Positions 42,553 through 54,598 are shown, counted from the first letter of the stretch. The stretch: DNA of 64,000 nt from Glaciecola sp. (GCA_029251505.1 JAQXDG010000081.1:48758-112757); one strand, 5' to 3'. Notes: generated by a model not told the origin, from the letters alone. Numbers and translations are program-made.

Positions 42553-43176
42553 CTACATCCAATCTGCATTTCTAATGACACCGACCGCTATTCCTTCGAT
42601 ATTGAAGGACTCTTCGGCTAAATCGACTTTTATCGGAGTAAACTCTTCATTTTCGGCATGAAGCAAGACATGTTGTCCATTTTTTTCTAAGCGTTTGACG
42701 GTAACATCATCGCCGACACGGGCAACGACAACCTGACCATTATGGACATCTACGGTACGGTGTACCGCTAATAAATCACCATCTAAAATACCAATATCTT
42801 TCATCGACATCCCATTGACGCGCAATAAGAAGTCCGCTTGTGGATGAAACAAATTAGGATCAACTTTATAATGTGATTCCACATGCTCTTGTGCCAAAAT
42901 AGGTTCACCCGCTGCAACTCTTCCAATCAACGGCAAACCCATCTCTTCAGGTATATCATCTAATGGAATATTTAATTTTATGCCACGCGAGGTTCCAGCA
43001 AGGATCTCAATCACGCCTTTGCGCGCTAAAGCTTTAAGATGTTCTTCCGCAGCATTCGGTGATTTAAAGCCTAAGTGTCTAGCAATTTCGGCGCGAGTCG
43101 GCGGCATACCGGTTTCAATCATCGTTGCTTTAATCAGATCAAGTACTTCTTGTTGTCGAGGTGTTAGTGGACGCAT
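42553..43176 (-). CDS. lexA: LexA SOS repressor
   Basis: [15 protein letters not shown]; Ala-Gly cleavage site GRVAAGEPI; catalytic VNGMSMKD and [14 protein letters not shown]. Confidence 0.97.
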   Translation of the reverse strand: MRPLTPRQQEVLDLIKATMIETGMPPTRAEIARHLGFKSPNAAEEHLKALARKGVIEILAGTSRGIKLNIPLDDIPEEMGLPLIGRVAAGEPILAQEHVESHYKVDPNLFHPQADFLLRVNGMSMKDIGILDGDLLAVHRTVDVHNGQVVVARVGDDVTVKRLEKNGQHVLLHAENEEFTPIKVDLAEESFNIEGIAVGVIRNADWM

Positions 43177-43183
43177 AACCAGC

Positions 43184-43199
43184 CTGTTAATTAATACAG
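43184..43199. promoter_or_regulatory. SOS box 1 (LexA operator) CTGTTAATTAATACAG
   Basis: Perfect CTGT-N8-ACAG eight bp upstream of the lexA start. Confidence 0.9.
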
Positions 43200-43200
43200 T

Positions 43201-43220
43201 TACTGGTAGTATATCCAGTA
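43201..43220. promoter_or_regulatory. SOS box 2 (LexA operator) TACTGGTAGTATATCCAGTA
   Basis: TACTG-N10-CAGTA dyad matching the extended gammaproteobacterial SOS box, with CTGG/CCAG cores. Confidence 0.8.
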
Positions 43221-43305
43221 TTATTTTAAATACAAGTCCCTTTAATATCCCTATTTTGTTTTTACATGTATAATTGCGAAAATTTTATAGGTGAACATCA
43301 ACCCC

Positions 43306-45744
43306 ATGTCCTTTTTGAGAAAATTATTTTTATCTTTGTTGTATTGGCCCATTCGCTTATGTGTCAAGCCACACACAATCCCTGCCGATGTGACGGGTGA
43401 GTTGGGCATCGATCCCAACCGACCTATTATTTATATATTACATACTGACTCAGTGACTGACCAACTCGCTCTTGCTTTTTCGACTAAACGCTTAGGTTTA
43501 CCGAGCCCTTTATCTCCCTCAGCCTTTGGTAACAATGAACATGTCTCTTGCTTGTATTTGCACACTCAAACCCCTTTGTTCAGCAAAAAACCGGGCAAAA
43601 CCAATATCGAGTCGCAATTTACTCAACTGTTTCATACCCATAGAGAACAGCCTGATCTAGATATTCAAATGGTTCCGGTATACATAACTTGGGGTCGAGC
43701 ACCGGAAAAATCCAAGCCGGGTTTCTCCGATCTCATCGTTGATGTCGCCTCGCCAAGTTGGTTGCGTAAGATATTTATCGTGTTGTTTTTGGGGCGTGAT
43801 AATTTTGTGTCATACTCTAAAGCGGTGTCTTCACAGTTTATGGCGCAACAGCATGGCACTGATGAACACATTGCTCGTAAATTGCTTCGTGTAGCTGCAA
43901 CGCACTTTCAACGCAAACGCCAAGGATTAAACGGCCCTACGCTTCTAGAGCGTCAAACGTTACATTCCGCTGTAGTGGGTTCTGATTCTGTCAAACAAGC
44001 GATGCGTGAGTTAGTCCGTAGCAAAAACGTCTTACCTGCTAAAGCCAAACAAGAAGCCCATAAGTATTTAGATGAAATTGCAGGTGATTATCGTGAGGGC
44101 TTAATCCGTTTTGCTAATCGGATCCTTACCCCAATTTGGAATAAAATTTATAATGGCATTACCGTATCTAATGCATCTAAAGTCCGTGAGCTATCCCGTA
44201 ACGGCCATGAAATCATTTATGTACCTTGTCATCGCTCGCACATGGATTATTTACTACTGACCTCTGTTATTTATAATGAAGGCTTAGTCACTCCTCATAT
44301 TGCAGCTGGGATTAATCTTAATTTTTGGCCAGCAGGTCCTATATTTAGAAAAGCAGGCGCATTCTTTTTACGCCGAAGTTTCGCTGGAAACAAGCTCTAT
44401 ACCGCAGTATTCCGTGAATATTTAGAGTTATTGTTTAACAAAGGTTATTCTGTCAAATACTACCCAGAAGGGGGGCGCTCACGCACCGGCAGATTACTCC
44501 CTCCAAAGACCGGCATGTTAGCGATGACCATTCAAGCCATGACTAAAGGGATCAATCGCCCTGTGAGTCTGGTGCCGGTTTATATTGGCTATGAAAATGT
44601 CATGGAAGTCAGTAGTTATGTCAAAGAACTAAAAGGTAAATCAAAGAAAAAAGAATCGCCTTTACAAGTCCTTGGTGCTATCAAAAAATTACGTAATTAT
44701 GGTCACGGCTATCTTAATTTTGGAGAACCGATCCAGCTAAATCAATTTTTGGACCAACACGCTAAGGGTTGGAGCCTCCCCGTTGACCAAGACGATATCC
44801 ATAAAAAACCACAATGGCTAACCCCAGCAGTAAACCGATTAGCCGATGATATCATGTTAGAGATTAATAAATCAGCCGCACTCAATGGGATGGCATTAGT
44901 ATCATTATGCTTATTAGCAAGCAAAACGATGACCATGAGTCAAACCGAAATGGAACATGCAATCAGTGATTATTTGACGTTATTCCGCACATTACCTTTC
45001 TCAGATACCATGTCGATCCCTGAATATAATGCGTCAGAATTAATTACTAATACCTTATCTTTAAAGCGTCTACAGACCGAAACTGACGAGTTTGGGACAT
45101 TGATATCTCCGCAGCCAGATAACGCGGTGGCCCTAACTTATTATCGCAATAACATTATTCACCTGTTTGCATTGCCTAGTCTAATTACTGCTCTGGTGTT
45201 TGCTAAAAATGGCTGTGAAAAGTCGTTTATTTTAACGACCATAAAAACGATCTATCCCTTATTACACAAAGAACTGTTTATCTATTTTACAGTAGATGAA
45301 GCACTCACTTATGCCGATGAATGTATTTCACAACTCAAAGCACAAGGGCTGTTAGTCCAATCAGGGCGAAAAATAATGCCTCCCGCCTCCACTGATGCAT
45401 CGTTTCATAGTGCATGGCTACTGGCACGTGTAATGCAAGATACGTGGCAACGTTATGCGATTGTCTTAACAGTATTAACCAAAAACGCAGGTGTGAGCAG
45501 AGGTGAATTAGAACGTGAATCTCGTAAAATCGCCGAACGTTTATCAAGTTTATATGGGGTGAGTTCTCCGGAATTTTCGGATAAAAATGTTTTTGCGACG
45601 TTAGTCAATGGATTACGTGAAAATGCGTTATTAACATCGGATGATAGCGGTGCGTTGCATTTAAATGACAACTCCACCGCGTTACATGATTTGGTCAATC
45701 AGATTGTCTGGCCAGAAATAGTCCAGCACTTACAAAAAATCTAA
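43306..45744 (+). CDS. plsB: Glycerol-3-phosphate 1-O-acyltransferase PlsB
   Basis: VPCHRSHMDYLLL, YYPEGGRSRTGRLLPPKTGML, VSLVPVYIGYENVME acyltransferase motifs. Confidence 0.96.
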   Translation: MSFLRKLFLSLLYWPIRLCVKPHTIPADVTGELGIDPNRPIIYILHTDSVTDQLALAFSTKRLGLPSPLSPSAFGNNEHVSCLYLHTQTPLFSKKPGKTNIESQFTQLFHTHREQPDLDIQMVPVYITWGRAPEKSKPGFSDLIVDVASPSWLRKIFIVLFLGRDNFVSYSKAVSSQFMAQQHGTDEHIARKLLRVAATHFQRKRQGLNGPTLLERQTLHSAVVGSDSVKQAMRELVRSKNVLPAKAKQEAHKYLDEIAGDYREGLIRFANRILTPIWNKIYNGITVSNASKVRELSRNGHEIIYVPCHRSHMDYLLLTSVIYNEGLVTPHIAAGINLNFWPAGPIFRKAGAFFLRRSFAGNKLYTAVFREYLELLFNKGYSVKYYPEGGRSRTGRLLPPKTGMLAMTIQAMTKGINRPVSLVPVYIGYENVMEVSSYVKELKGKSKKKESPLQVLGAIKKLRNYGHGYLNFGEPIQLNQFLDQHAKGWSLPVDQDDIHKKPQWLTPAVNRLADDIMLEINKSAALNGMALVSLCLLASKTMTMSQTEMEHAISDYLTLFRTLPFSDTMSIPEYNASELITNTLSLKRLQTETDEFGTLISPQPDNAVALTYYRNNIIHLFALPSLITALVFAKNGCEKSFILTTIKTIYPLLHKELFIYFTVDEALTYADECISQLKAQGLLVQSGRKIMPPASTDASFHSAWLLARVMQDTWQRYAIVLTVLTKNAGVSRGELERESRKIAERLSSLYGVSSPEFSDKNVFATLVNGLRENALLTSDDSGALHLNDNSTALHDLVNQIVWPEIVQHLQKI

Positions 45745-47279
45745 TCACTGCCTAAGAAAAATTGATAAGCAGCGTTGCCTGTATGCTCTTGGTACGTATA
45801 ACCAAGGGCATGTAAGTGCTCTTCAAAATCTGCGCTTAAATACTCTGGTAAATCAAAACCAACTAACACTAGCCCTTCAGCCGCGCCATGGTTACGATAA
45901 TGAAAGAGCGTAATATTCCAACGCTCGCCCAACGTTTTCAGAAAGTGCATTAATGCGCCTGGATATTCTGGGAACTCAAAGCCAAATACGCGCTCTGCAA
46001 TCGCCACCGGCGGCTTTCCACCCACCATATGTCGGATGTGCAGTTTTGCTAATTCATCATTAGATAAATCAATCGCTTCATAACCATTTTCCGCTAAGGT
46101 CGCCGTCAGCTCGGCATACTCTTCTAGCCCGCGTTTGAGTTTAACACCGACAAAGACATAAGCTTGTTGGGCATTGGCGAACCGGTAATTAAACTCGGTA
46201 ATATTGATCCCACCTAACACTTCACAAAAGCGTTTAAACGAACCGGTGACTTCAGGTATTTTAACCGCAAATACCGCTTCTTTTCGTTCACCCAATTCAC
46301 AGCGCTCAGACACATAACGCAACGTATGGAAATTAATATTCGCACCACATAAAATCCCACCAAAATGATGCCCAGTGACTTTATGCGTTTGACAATATTG
46401 ACGGATACCAGCAATCGATAATGCGCCCGCAGGTTCAGCGATCACACGTGTATCATCAAAAATATCTTTTATGGCTGCACAGATCTCATCATTACTTACC
46501 GTGATAACTTCATCAACATATTGCTGACATAAACGGAATGTTTCAGTGCCAATGGTTTTCACTGCCACACCGTCAGCAAAAATACCAACCATCGGTAATG
46601 TAACCGGCTCTCCGGCTGCTAAAGCGGCTTTTAGGCAAGCTGATTCTTCTGATTCTACTGCGATAATTTTGATTTCGGGTTTCAGTTGCTTAACATAAAC
46701 TGCAATCCCTGCGGCTAAACCGCCCCCACCTACCGCTACAAATAATGTATCTAAATCCGGTTGTTGCTCTAACATTTCACGCGCAATCGTACCTTGCCCC
46801 GCAATCACATCAGGATCATCAAATGGCGGAATGTACGTTAACCCCCGCTCCGCACATAATGCTTGAGCGTACTTAGATGCAGTATCAAAACTCGTTCCAT
46901 GTTGCACGATTTCAACCCACTTACCACCGAAGCGACGCACCGCATCCACTTTAATATCAGGAGTGGTTTCTGGCATCACGATGGTGGCATGGATCTTCTT
47001 TTGTTTCGCCGCGTATGCCATACCTTGCGCATGATTACCCGCAGATGCAGCAATCACACCCTTAGCAAGTTGCTCGTCACTAAGCTGGCTAATACGATTG
47101 TAAGCACCACGCAATTTAAAGGATTTTACAGGTTGCTGGTCTTCACGTTTCAAATAAATCTGGTTGCCAAGTTCACTCGACAACCGATTCATCAAGACAC
47201 AATCCGAATTGACTGCAGCCTCATAGACTGGGGCAAGCAGGATTTTCTTTAAATATTCATTGGGACTTACATGGCTCAT
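45741..47279 (-). CDS. ilvA: Threonine ammonia-lyase, biosynthetic
   Basis: KREDQQPVKSFKLRGAYN PLP lysine motif, two C-terminal ACT-like regulatory domains. Confidence 0.96.
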   Translation of the reverse strand: MSHVSPNEYLKKILLAPVYEAAVNSDCVLMNRLSSELGNQIYLKREDQQPVKSFKLRGAYNRISQLSDEQLAKGVIAASAGNHAQGMAYAAKQKKIHATIVMPETTPDIKVDAVRRFGGKWVEIVQHGTSFDTASKYAQALCAERGLTYIPPFDDPDVIAGQGTIAREMLEQQPDLDTLFVAVGGGGLAAGIAVYVKQLKPEIKIIAVESEESACLKAALAAGEPVTLPMVGIFADGVAVKTIGTETFRLCQQYVDEVITVSNDEICAAIKDIFDDTRVIAEPAGALSIAGIRQYCQTHKVTGHHFGGILCGANINFHTLRYVSERCELGERKEAVFAVKIPEVTGSFKRFCEVLGGINITEFNYRFANAQQAYVFVGVKLKRGLEEYAELTATLAENGYEAIDLSNDELAKLHIRHMVGGKPPVAIAERVFGFEFPEYPGALMHFLKTLGERWNITLFHYRNHGAAEGLVLVGFDLPEYLSADFEEHLHALGYTYQEHTGNAAYQFFLGSD

Positions 47280-47280
47280 T

Positions 47281-49128
47281 TTAGATATCTTCTAGTTTAG
47301 ACGGATCACGAACGGCACCTTTGTCAGCACTGGTCGCTAACATCGCGAAATTACGCAGTGCTAATGACACTTTACGCTCACGATTAACCGGCTTGTATGG
47401 ACGTTCACGTGCTTCCATTGCAGTGCGACGAGCTTGTAATTCAGCATCATCAAGCACGACATTCATGGTACGGTTTGGAATATCAATCGCAATCATATCG
47501 CCTTCTTCGACCAAGGCTAAACCACCGCCACTGGCTGCTTCAGGAGAACAATGACCAATCGATAAACCCGACGTGCCTCCGGAGAAACGACCATCGGTAA
47601 TTAATGCACAAGCAGCACCTAAACCTTTCGATTTAAGATAGGTTGTTGGATAGAGCATTTCTTGCATGCCTGGTCCGCCTCGAGGGCCTTCATAACGAAT
47701 GACAACCACATCACCGGCGACGACTTCATCCGCTAAAATAGCATTAACAGCATCATCTTGTGATTCATAGACGCGTGCTGGACCGGTAAATTTATGAATA
47801 GACTCATCTACACCTGCCGTTTTAACAATACAGCCATTTTCGGCTAAGTTACCAAACAAGACGGCAAGACCACCTTCTACACTATAGGCGTGCTCAATAC
47901 TACGAATACACCCGTTTTCACGGTCACTATCACTTTCATCCCAGCGACAGCTTTGACTAAACGCTTGTGTTGTACGAATGCCCGCTGGCCCTGCTCGGTA
48001 GAATTTGTCTGCTTCAGGATTATCACGCGTGATATCCATCGACGCGATAACCTCTGCGACGGTACCACCGGCAACGTGTTGCGAATCTCCGTGTAATAAA
48101 CCGGCTTTATTTAATTCATTCAAGATCCCCATAACACCACCGGCACGATGCACATCTTCCATATGATATTTAGGGGTTGAAGGAGCTACTTTACAAAGAT
48201 GCGGGACTTTACGCGATAAACGATCAATATCATCCATCGTGAAATCAATTTCACCTTCAATTGCTGCAGCTAATAAATGCAAAATAGTATTGGTCGAGCC
48301 ACCCATCGCAATATCTAAGCTCATGGCATTTTCAAACGCATTAAAGTTTGCAATATTACGTGGCAAAATACTTTCATCATCATCGCCATAATAGCGTTGA
48401 CATAATTTAACGATTTCTTGACCGGCACGAATAAATAACTGCTCACGATCGGAATGCGTTGCCAACATTGAGCCATTGCCTGGTAGTGATAATCCTAACG
48501 CTTCGGTCAAACAGTTCATCGAGTTGGCAGTAAACATGCCAGAACACGACCCACATGTAGGACACGCTGAGCGCTCAATCTCGTCCGAATCTGCATCAGA
48601 AATATTATCATCCGCACCCGCAACCATTGCATCGACTAAGTCTAGTTTGATGATTTGATCAGACAGCGTGGTTTTGCCCGCTTCCATTGGTCCACCAGAA
48701 ACAAAAATAACCGGTACGTTTAAGCGCATCGCTGCCATTAACATCCCTGGGGTAATTTTGTCACAGTTTGAGATACAAACAATCGCATCAGCACAATGTG
48801 CATTCACCATGTATTCAACAGAATCGGCGATGATTTCTCGCGAAGGCAAGCTATAAAGCATACCTGCATGCCCCATCGCAATGCCATCATCAACCGCAAT
48901 GGTATTGAATTCTTTGGCGACACCACCGGCCGCTTCAATGCTACGAGCAACCAGTTGACCCATGTCTTTTAAATGCACATGACCCGGTACAAATTGTGTA
49001 AATGAATTGGAAACCGCAATAATTGGCTTCCCAAAATCACTGTCTTTCATTCCTGTGGCTCGCCACAAGGCACGAGCACCAGCCATATTACGGCCTTGAG
49101 TGGTCGTTGCTGAACGAAGTCTTGGCAT
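47281..49128 (-). CDS. ilvD: Dihydroxy-acid dehydratase
   Basis: [58 protein letters not shown]. Confidence 0.97.
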   Translation of the reverse strand: MPRLRSATTTQGRNMAGARALWRATGMKDSDFGKPIIAVSNSFTQFVPGHVHLKDMGQLVARSIEAAGGVAKEFNTIAVDDGIAMGHAGMLYSLPSREIIADSVEYMVNAHCADAIVCISNCDKITPGMLMAAMRLNVPVIFVSGGPMEAGKTTLSDQIIKLDLVDAMVAGADDNISDADSDEIERSACPTCGSCSGMFTANSMNCLTEALGLSLPGNGSMLATHSDREQLFIRAGQEIVKLCQRYYGDDDESILPRNIANFNAFENAMSLDIAMGGSTNTILHLLAAAIEGEIDFTMDDIDRLSRKVPHLCKVAPSTPKYHMEDVHRAGGVMGILNELNKAGLLHGDSQHVAGGTVAEVIASMDITRDNPEADKFYRAGPAGIRTTQAFSQSCRWDESDSDRENGCIRSIEHAYSVEGGLAVLFGNLAENGCIVKTAGVDESIHKFTGPARVYESQDDAVNAILADEVVAGDVVVIRYEGPRGGPGMQEMLYPTTYLKSKGLGAACALITDGRFSGGTSGLSIGHCSPEAASGGGLALVEEGDMIAIDIPNRTMNVVLDDAELQARRTAMEARERPYKPVNRERKVSLALRNFAMLATSADKGAVRDPSKLEDI

Positions 49129-49171
49129 AATATTTCTCTCTTTTTTTAACGCTAAATCAACAATCTTAAAT

Positions 49172-50104
49172 CTATTTGTAAACCGGCGTTAACCAGTTCC
49201 ATTTATCAGGGGTTTGGCCATTGAACAAACCGAAGAACATATCTTGGACTTCTTTAGTAATCGGTCCACGTCCACCATTACCAACCGCGATACCATCAAC
49301 ACTGCGCACTGGCGTGACTTCTGCGGCAGTACCACACATGAAGATTTCATCAGCCAAGTACATAGATTCGCGCGGAATGTTTTCTTCGCGGATTTCATAA
49401 CCTAATTCTTTTAATAATGTCATACACGTATCACGTGTAATACCGGGTAAAATTGCGGCTGTTTTTGGTGTTGTCATAACGACTTTGTCACGAATAACAA
49501 AAATATTTTCGCCCGCGCCCTCTGAAACATAACCATTCACATCCAGCGCAATCCCTTCACCATAACCATGGCGTCTAGCTTCCATTGAAATCAGCTGTGA
49601 AGACAAGTAGTTACCACCCGCTTTAGCGCCAGTTGGTAACGTATTAGCGGCCAATCGTGACCATGAAGATATGCCGGCATCGACACCGTGCTTAAGGGCT
49701 TCTTCACCTAAATATGCCCCCCATTCAAAGGCCGCAATACTGAGTTCGGTTTCTTGTCCAAAAGGAACTTGAATACCCATGCCTAGATCACCATAAAATG
49801 CGATTGGACGGATATATGCTGATTTTAAATTATTGGCCCTAATGATATCCATCGTGGCTTGATTCACTTGCTCAAGAGTATATGGAATAGTCATACGATA
49901 AATTTTGGCGGAATCAAATAGTCGACGGGTATGTTCTTGCAAACGAAACACACACGTTCCTTGATCGGGCGTATTGTAGGCACGGACCCCTTCAAACACA
50001 GATGAGCCATAGTGAATTGCATGCGTCATCACATGTACCTTCGCATCTTGCCAAGGCATGATGTCACCGTTAAACCAAATTTTTTCTGCTGGGGTTTTAG
50101 CCAT
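49172..50104 (-). CDS. ilvE: Branched-chain amino acid aminotransferase
   Basis: [35 protein letters not shown]; start set at ATG 50104 (MAKTPAEK). Confidence 0.96.
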   Translation of the reverse strand: MAKTPAEKIWFNGDIMPWQDAKVHVMTHAIHYGSSVFEGVRAYNTPDQGTCVFRLQEHTRRLFDSAKIYRMTIPYTLEQVNQATMDIIRANNLKSAYIRPIAFYGDLGMGIQVPFGQETELSIAAFEWGAYLGEEALKHGVDAGISSWSRLAANTLPTGAKAGGNYLSSQLISMEARRHGYGEGIALDVNGYVSEGAGENIFVIRDKVVMTTPKTAAILPGITRDTCMTLLKELGYEIREENIPRESMYLADEIFMCGTAAEVTPVRSVDGIAVGNGGRGPITKEVQDMFFGLFNGQTPDKWNWLTPVYK

Positions 50105-50467
50105 TGTTTTTCCTTTATCGTATACCAGCACGCGCAATTTTTTGTGAAATAACGTGCAAAATGGATTATCTAAACGTATTGATAATACACCCTAAACACA
50201 CTTTCTGATAGCGCAGGATGATAGTACCAACGTAATTTTTAGTTTGGCAAGTTGAGCATAAGCGAGATAATGTCGTATTCACTGATGCTTAAAATATGGT
50301 CACTGATAGAGCGAACGCTCCGAATGCATAGTAAGCCTGAATTTTTTATAAAATGCAACACTGATCGTTCGTCTAGTTTTTACTTTTTTCGTAAAATCCT
50401 GTCCTACCCTTTGCGTGCCTTTCTATAAGCTTAACTCATTACATAGTTTATCGATTAAGGATTTAAT

Positions 50468-52015
50468 ATGGCACTTGCCGTTGTTTATGCCCGTAGCGCC
50501 TTTGGAATAGAGGCACCATTAATTACCATTGAGGTACATATATCTGCCGGATTACCCGCATTTAACCTAGTCGGTTTACCGCATCGCAGCATCTCTGAAG
50601 CACGTGAGAGAGTCCGCAGTGCCATAATTAATTCGGGTTATACGTTTCCCGCCCAACGCATTACCATTAACTTATCCCCTGCGGATTTACCTAAACATGG
50701 CTCGCGCTTCGATTTAGCGATTGCAGTGGGCGTCCTCAGCGCAAGTGGACAAATCAATCAACAACATTTACATCATTATGAGTTTTTAGGTGAACTCGCA
50801 TTATCCGGCGAGTTACGTCATGTTGAAGGGATATTGGTCGCAGGTCTTGCGCTTCCTCCCGACAAAACATTGGTCTCCAGTCAAGCCAATCGTAACGAGT
50901 TAAGTGTGTTACCAAATATTAATGCGTTGAGTGCACTGCATTTACGTGAGGTCGTGGCGCATCTCAATAACACGCAAGCATTAATCCCAATAACGCATAC
51001 ACCGCAACCCGCAGAGGAGTATTTCCAAGGATTGGACTTTGCCGATGTCATGGGGCAAGCACAGGCAAAAAGAGCCTGTTTAGTTGCCGCCGCAGGTGGG
51101 CATAATTTACTCATGTATGGCCCTCCTGGCTCCGGAAAGACCATGCTAGCTCAACGAATTGCCACGATTTTACCCGCGCTATCACAACAACAAGCATTGG
51201 AAAATGCATCCATAAATAGCGTGGGTGGACTCAATGTTAATGCGTTATGGCGGCAGCGTCCGTTTCGCCAACCCCATCATAGTGCATCGATTCCGGCATT
51301 AATCGGCGGCGGAGTGCGCTTTAGCCCAGGAGAAATATCTCTGGCACACAATGGTGTCCTATTTTTAGATGAACTCCCTGAATTTACCGCCAATGCCTTA
51401 GAGCACTTACGACAGCCACTAGAAGCTAAAACGATTACCTTGGCCAAAGCACAATATAATATGACACTACCTGCTAATTTTCAGCTTATTGCCGCCATGA
51501 ATCCAAGTCCGACTGGGGATATTTATGATGGACGTAGTACTTATGACCAAAATATGCGGTATTTACAGAAGGTATCTGGACCGTTATTAGACCGAATCGA
51601 TATCCAGATTGAAGTCAAAAAAGTCAATCTCAATCAAGTCAAAAGCGTGTCTCTGCCGTCACTGGCTCCAGCCATAATTGAGCCAGAGGTCAGATCGGCA
51701 CAATTGAAAACACAGGTTATCGGCGCACAACGGATCCAATTTAACCGGCAAGGAGTGTTAAATGCGCATTTGTGTCCAAAACGGATCAACGAATTTTGTA
51801 TCTTAAACACGCTGTCTGAGGACTTTCTCGGCTGTGCAATTGAAGAGCTGGGGTTAACAGCAAGGGTTTATCATCGTGTGTTAAAAGTCTCACGCACGCT
51901 TGCAGATTTAGACACATCAGATTCAATTGAATTACCGCATATTCAGATGGCGTTAAGTTACCGAGCATTTGATCGGTTTGTACACCATTACGCTCGTCAT
52001 GAACAGCTTTTGTAG
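50468..52015 (+). CDS. comM: YifB/ComM family Mg-chelatase-like AAA ATPase
   Basis: VGLPHRSISEARERVRSAI, MYGPPGSGKTMLAQRI, RPFRQPHHSAS. Confidence 0.95.
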   Translation: MALAVVYARSAFGIEAPLITIEVHISAGLPAFNLVGLPHRSISEARERVRSAIINSGYTFPAQRITINLSPADLPKHGSRFDLAIAVGVLSASGQINQQHLHHYEFLGELALSGELRHVEGILVAGLALPPDKTLVSSQANRNELSVLPNINALSALHLREVVAHLNNTQALIPITHTPQPAEEYFQGLDFADVMGQAQAKRACLVAAAGGHNLLMYGPPGSGKTMLAQRIATILPALSQQQALENASINSVGGLNVNALWRQRPFRQPHHSASIPALIGGGVRFSPGEISLAHNGVLFLDELPEFTANALEHLRQPLEAKTITLAKAQYNMTLPANFQLIAAMNPSPTGDIYDGRSTYDQNMRYLQKVSGPLLDRIDIQIEVKKVNLNQVKSVSLPSLAPAIIEPEVRSAQLKTQVIGAQRIQFNRQGVLNAHLCPKRINEFCILNTLSEDFLGCAIEELGLTARVYHRVLKVSRTLADLDTSDSIELPHIQMALSYRAFDRFVHHYARHEQLL

Positions 52016-52052
52016 GATGTTACTTGCTCTGCACGACTTATCCAATAGCGCC

Positions 52053-52916
52053 TTACAAATCAAACATGGCGTGGATTTTAGGTTCATGTTGATTGGCTTT
52101 CAGGCAACACAGACCTATTTGGTATGATTCAATATCATCAATAGTAATAGCGGTCACTTGATTCAATAACGATGAACTATTTAATACAATTGTCGGGACA
52201 ATACCAATGCCAAAGCCTAGCGCAACCATACTAACAATGGCTTCATTGCCTCCAACAGAGGCATATACCTTGGGTCGAATGCTATGCTCTGCAAACCAGT
52301 GATGAACGATGCGCTTTGACGGCCCACTTTCTGGCATAATGATTTGATGCTGGCTCCACTTGATCTGCTTAAGGCGCGTGATCCCTAGGCTTTTTGGCAC
52401 TATTAAGACTAACGGTACCGTATCAATCGCTTTGAATTTAATATCATGATGCATTTGCGGGGTTTGAATAGAGATCGCCACATCTGCTTGACCTTCTAAT
52501 ACTTTATTTATCGAGAGCGCCGGATCGCCCGTCACTAATTTAATATCTACCTGGGGATGTAATGCCCGATAGTTATTAAGCATTGCCGGTAAATGAGAGT
52601 GTGCTGCAGTGACCGAACAATATACGCTTAATTCACCATTCAGCTGTTGCTCTTGTTGAGCTAAATCAGATTGCAGCGTCTGCCAATTTGCGAGCGTCTC
52701 AGTGCTAAAGGTTAAAAATAATCGACCACTTTGCGTTAGCGACACTTCTCGATTATTTCGCTCAAACAGACGCGTGCCAACGGATTGTTCTAAACGTTGA
52801 ATGGCACGACTCAGCGTTGAAGGGGTAATAAACATCGCTTGTGCCGTTTGACCAAAATGTAACGATTGCGCTAAATGATTGAACATTGCTAAACTTTTAA
52901 TATCCACGGAAGTCAT
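52053..52916 (-). CDS. ilvY: HTH-type LysR transcriptional activator IlvY
   Basis: LysR N-terminal HTH (MFNHLAQSLHFGQTAQAMFITPSTLSRAIQRLEQ); divergent from ilvC; start MTSVDIKSL. Confidence 0.93.
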   Translation of the reverse strand: MTSVDIKSLAMFNHLAQSLHFGQTAQAMFITPSTLSRAIQRLEQSVGTRLFERNNREVSLTQSGRLFLTFSTETLANWQTLQSDLAQQEQQLNGELSVYCSVTAAHSHLPAMLNNYRALHPQVDIKLVTGDPALSINKVLEGQADVAISIQTPQMHHDIKFKAIDTVPLVLIVPKSLGITRLKQIKWSQHQIIMPESGPSKRIVHHWFAEHSIRPKVYASVGGNEAIVSMVALGFGIGIVPTIVLNSSSLLNQVTAITIDDIESYQIGLCCLKANQHEPKIHAMFDL

Positions 52917-52938
52917 CAACCCCTTGCCAAATATGGTT

Positions 52939-52967
52939 ATTGCACATATTGCAATATAGTTTTGCAA
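52939..52967. promoter_or_regulatory. Candidate IlvY operator: ATTGCA-CATAT-TGCAAT dyad plus an adjacent TTGCAA
   Basis: Perfect interrupted dyad (LysR T-N11-A type) in the ilvY-ilvC intergenic region, followed by another TTGCAA. Confidence 0.6.
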
Positions 52968-53113
52968 ATATATCATTTTTCAATACATTAATCTTGCACT
53001 ATATTCACTACCAATCGTCACTGATTACCCAAATTAATTGCATACAATGAGAAAACTGGCTTGTATGTCATTCTGAGCGAACATTTATTAGCTTGAAACT
53101 TATAGAGAAGACA

Positions 53114-54598
53114 ATGGCAAATTATTTTAATACCTTACCTTTACGCGTACAGCTTGATCAACTTGGTCAATGCCGTTTTATGGACAGAAGTGAATTCGCA
53201 ACAGGTTGTGATTTTCTAAAAGGCAAAAAGATTGTCATTGTAGGTTGTGGTGCTCAAGGCCTAAACCAAGGTTTAAACATGCGTGACTCAGGCTTAGACG
53301 TAGCATATGCATTACGTCAAGCAGCTATCGATGAAAAGCGTGAATCATTCCAACGTGCATCTGATAATGGTTTCGTTGTTGGCACTTACCAGGACTTAAT
53401 TCCTACTGCTGATATCGTGTATAACCTTACTCCAGATAAGCAGCATGCATCAGTTGTTGAAGCTGTTATGCCATTAATGAAGCAAAACGCAACATTATCT
53501 TATTCTCACGGTTTTAATATCGTTGAAGAAGGTCAGCAGATTCGTGAAGACATTACAGTTGTGATGTGTGCACCAAAATGCCCAGGTACTGAAGTGCGTG
53601 AAGAATACAAACGTGGTTTTGGTGTCCCTACCTTAATTGCTGTTCACCCTGAAAATGATCCACTAGACCAAGGTTGGGAAATTGCTAAAGCATTAGCATC
53701 TGCAACCGGTGGTGATCGTGCAGGTGTGCTTGAATCATCTTTTGTTGCTGAAGTTAAGTCTGACTTAATGGGTGAGCAAACTATCCTATGTGGTATGCAA
53801 CAAACGATGGCCATCCTTGCTTATGATAAAATGGTCGCAGACGGTGTTGATCCAGCATACGCCGGCGCATTGATTCAATACGGCCTAGAAGCGATCACTG
53901 AAGCACTTAAGATCGGTGGTGTAACGAACATGATGGATCGTTTATCTAATCCAGCCAAAATTAAAGCTTATGACCTATCGGTTGAATTGACTGAGTTGCT
54001 ACGTCCTTTATTCGAAAAACATCAAGATGACATCATCAGCGGTGAATTCTCTAGAACGATGATGATCGATTGGAGCAACGATGATGCAAACTTATTAAAG
54101 TGGCGTGAAGAAACGCGTTCATCTGGTTTTGAAAATGCACCAGTATACGAAGGTACCATTGACGACCAAGAGTTTTTCGATAAAGGTATACTCTTAGTTG
54201 CGGCAATCAAAGCCGGTGTTGAACTTGCGTTCGATGTCATGGTTGAAGCTGGAATTTTACCAGAATCAGCATATTATGAGTCACTTCATGAGACACCATT
54301 AATTTCAAACACGATTGCACGTAAGCGTTTATATGAAATGAACGTTGTTATTTCTGATACTGCTGAATACGGCAACTACTTATTCGCTCATGCAGCAATT
54401 CCATTAATTGCTGAACACATTATGCCTAAAATGACGAGTGAATACATTGGTGGTGGCTTAACGAATACTTCAAATGCCGTTGATAACATGCGTTTAGTTG
54501 AAGTGAACAAAGCGATCCGTGAGCACGGTGTTGAGTGGGTTGGTGAAGAATTGCGTGGTTATATGACTGACATGCAAGCAATTATCGAAACCAACTAA
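53114..54598 (+). CDS. ilvC: Ketol-acid reductoisomerase (class II)
   Basis: [68 protein letters not shown]. Confidence 0.97.
   Translation: MANYFNTLPLRVQLDQLGQCRFMDRSEFATGCDFLKGKKIVIVGCGAQGLNQGLNMRDSGLDVAYALRQAAIDEKRESFQRASDNGFVVGTYQDLIPTADIVYNLTPDKQHASVVEAVMPLMKQNATLSYSHGFNIVEEGQQIREDITVVMCAPKCPGTEVREEYKRGFGVPTLIAVHPENDPLDQGWEIAKALASATGGDRAGVLESSFVAEVKSDLMGEQTILCGMQQTMAILAYDKMVADGVDPAYAGALIQYGLEAITEALKIGGVTNMMDRLSNPAKIKAYDLSVELTELLRPLFEKHQDDIISGEFSRTMMIDWSNDDANLLKWREETRSSGFENAPVYEGTIDDQEFFDKGILLVAAIKAGVELAFDVMVEAGILPESAYYESLHETPLISNTIARKRLYEMNVVISDTAEYGNYLFAHAAIPLIAEHIMPKMTSEYIGGGLTNTSNAVDNMRLVEVNKAIREHGVEWVGEELRGYMTDMQAIIETN

Noticed and set aside
42375-42575. 66-aa ORF between ctaC and lexA
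   Set aside because: Spans the lexA terminator stem and overlaps the lexA 3' end; no plausible domain
50105-50467. Possible attenuator leader peptide for ilvEDA
   Set aside because: No short minus-strand ORF rich in Ile, Leu and Val seen by eye; only a trivial MLNLPN ORF
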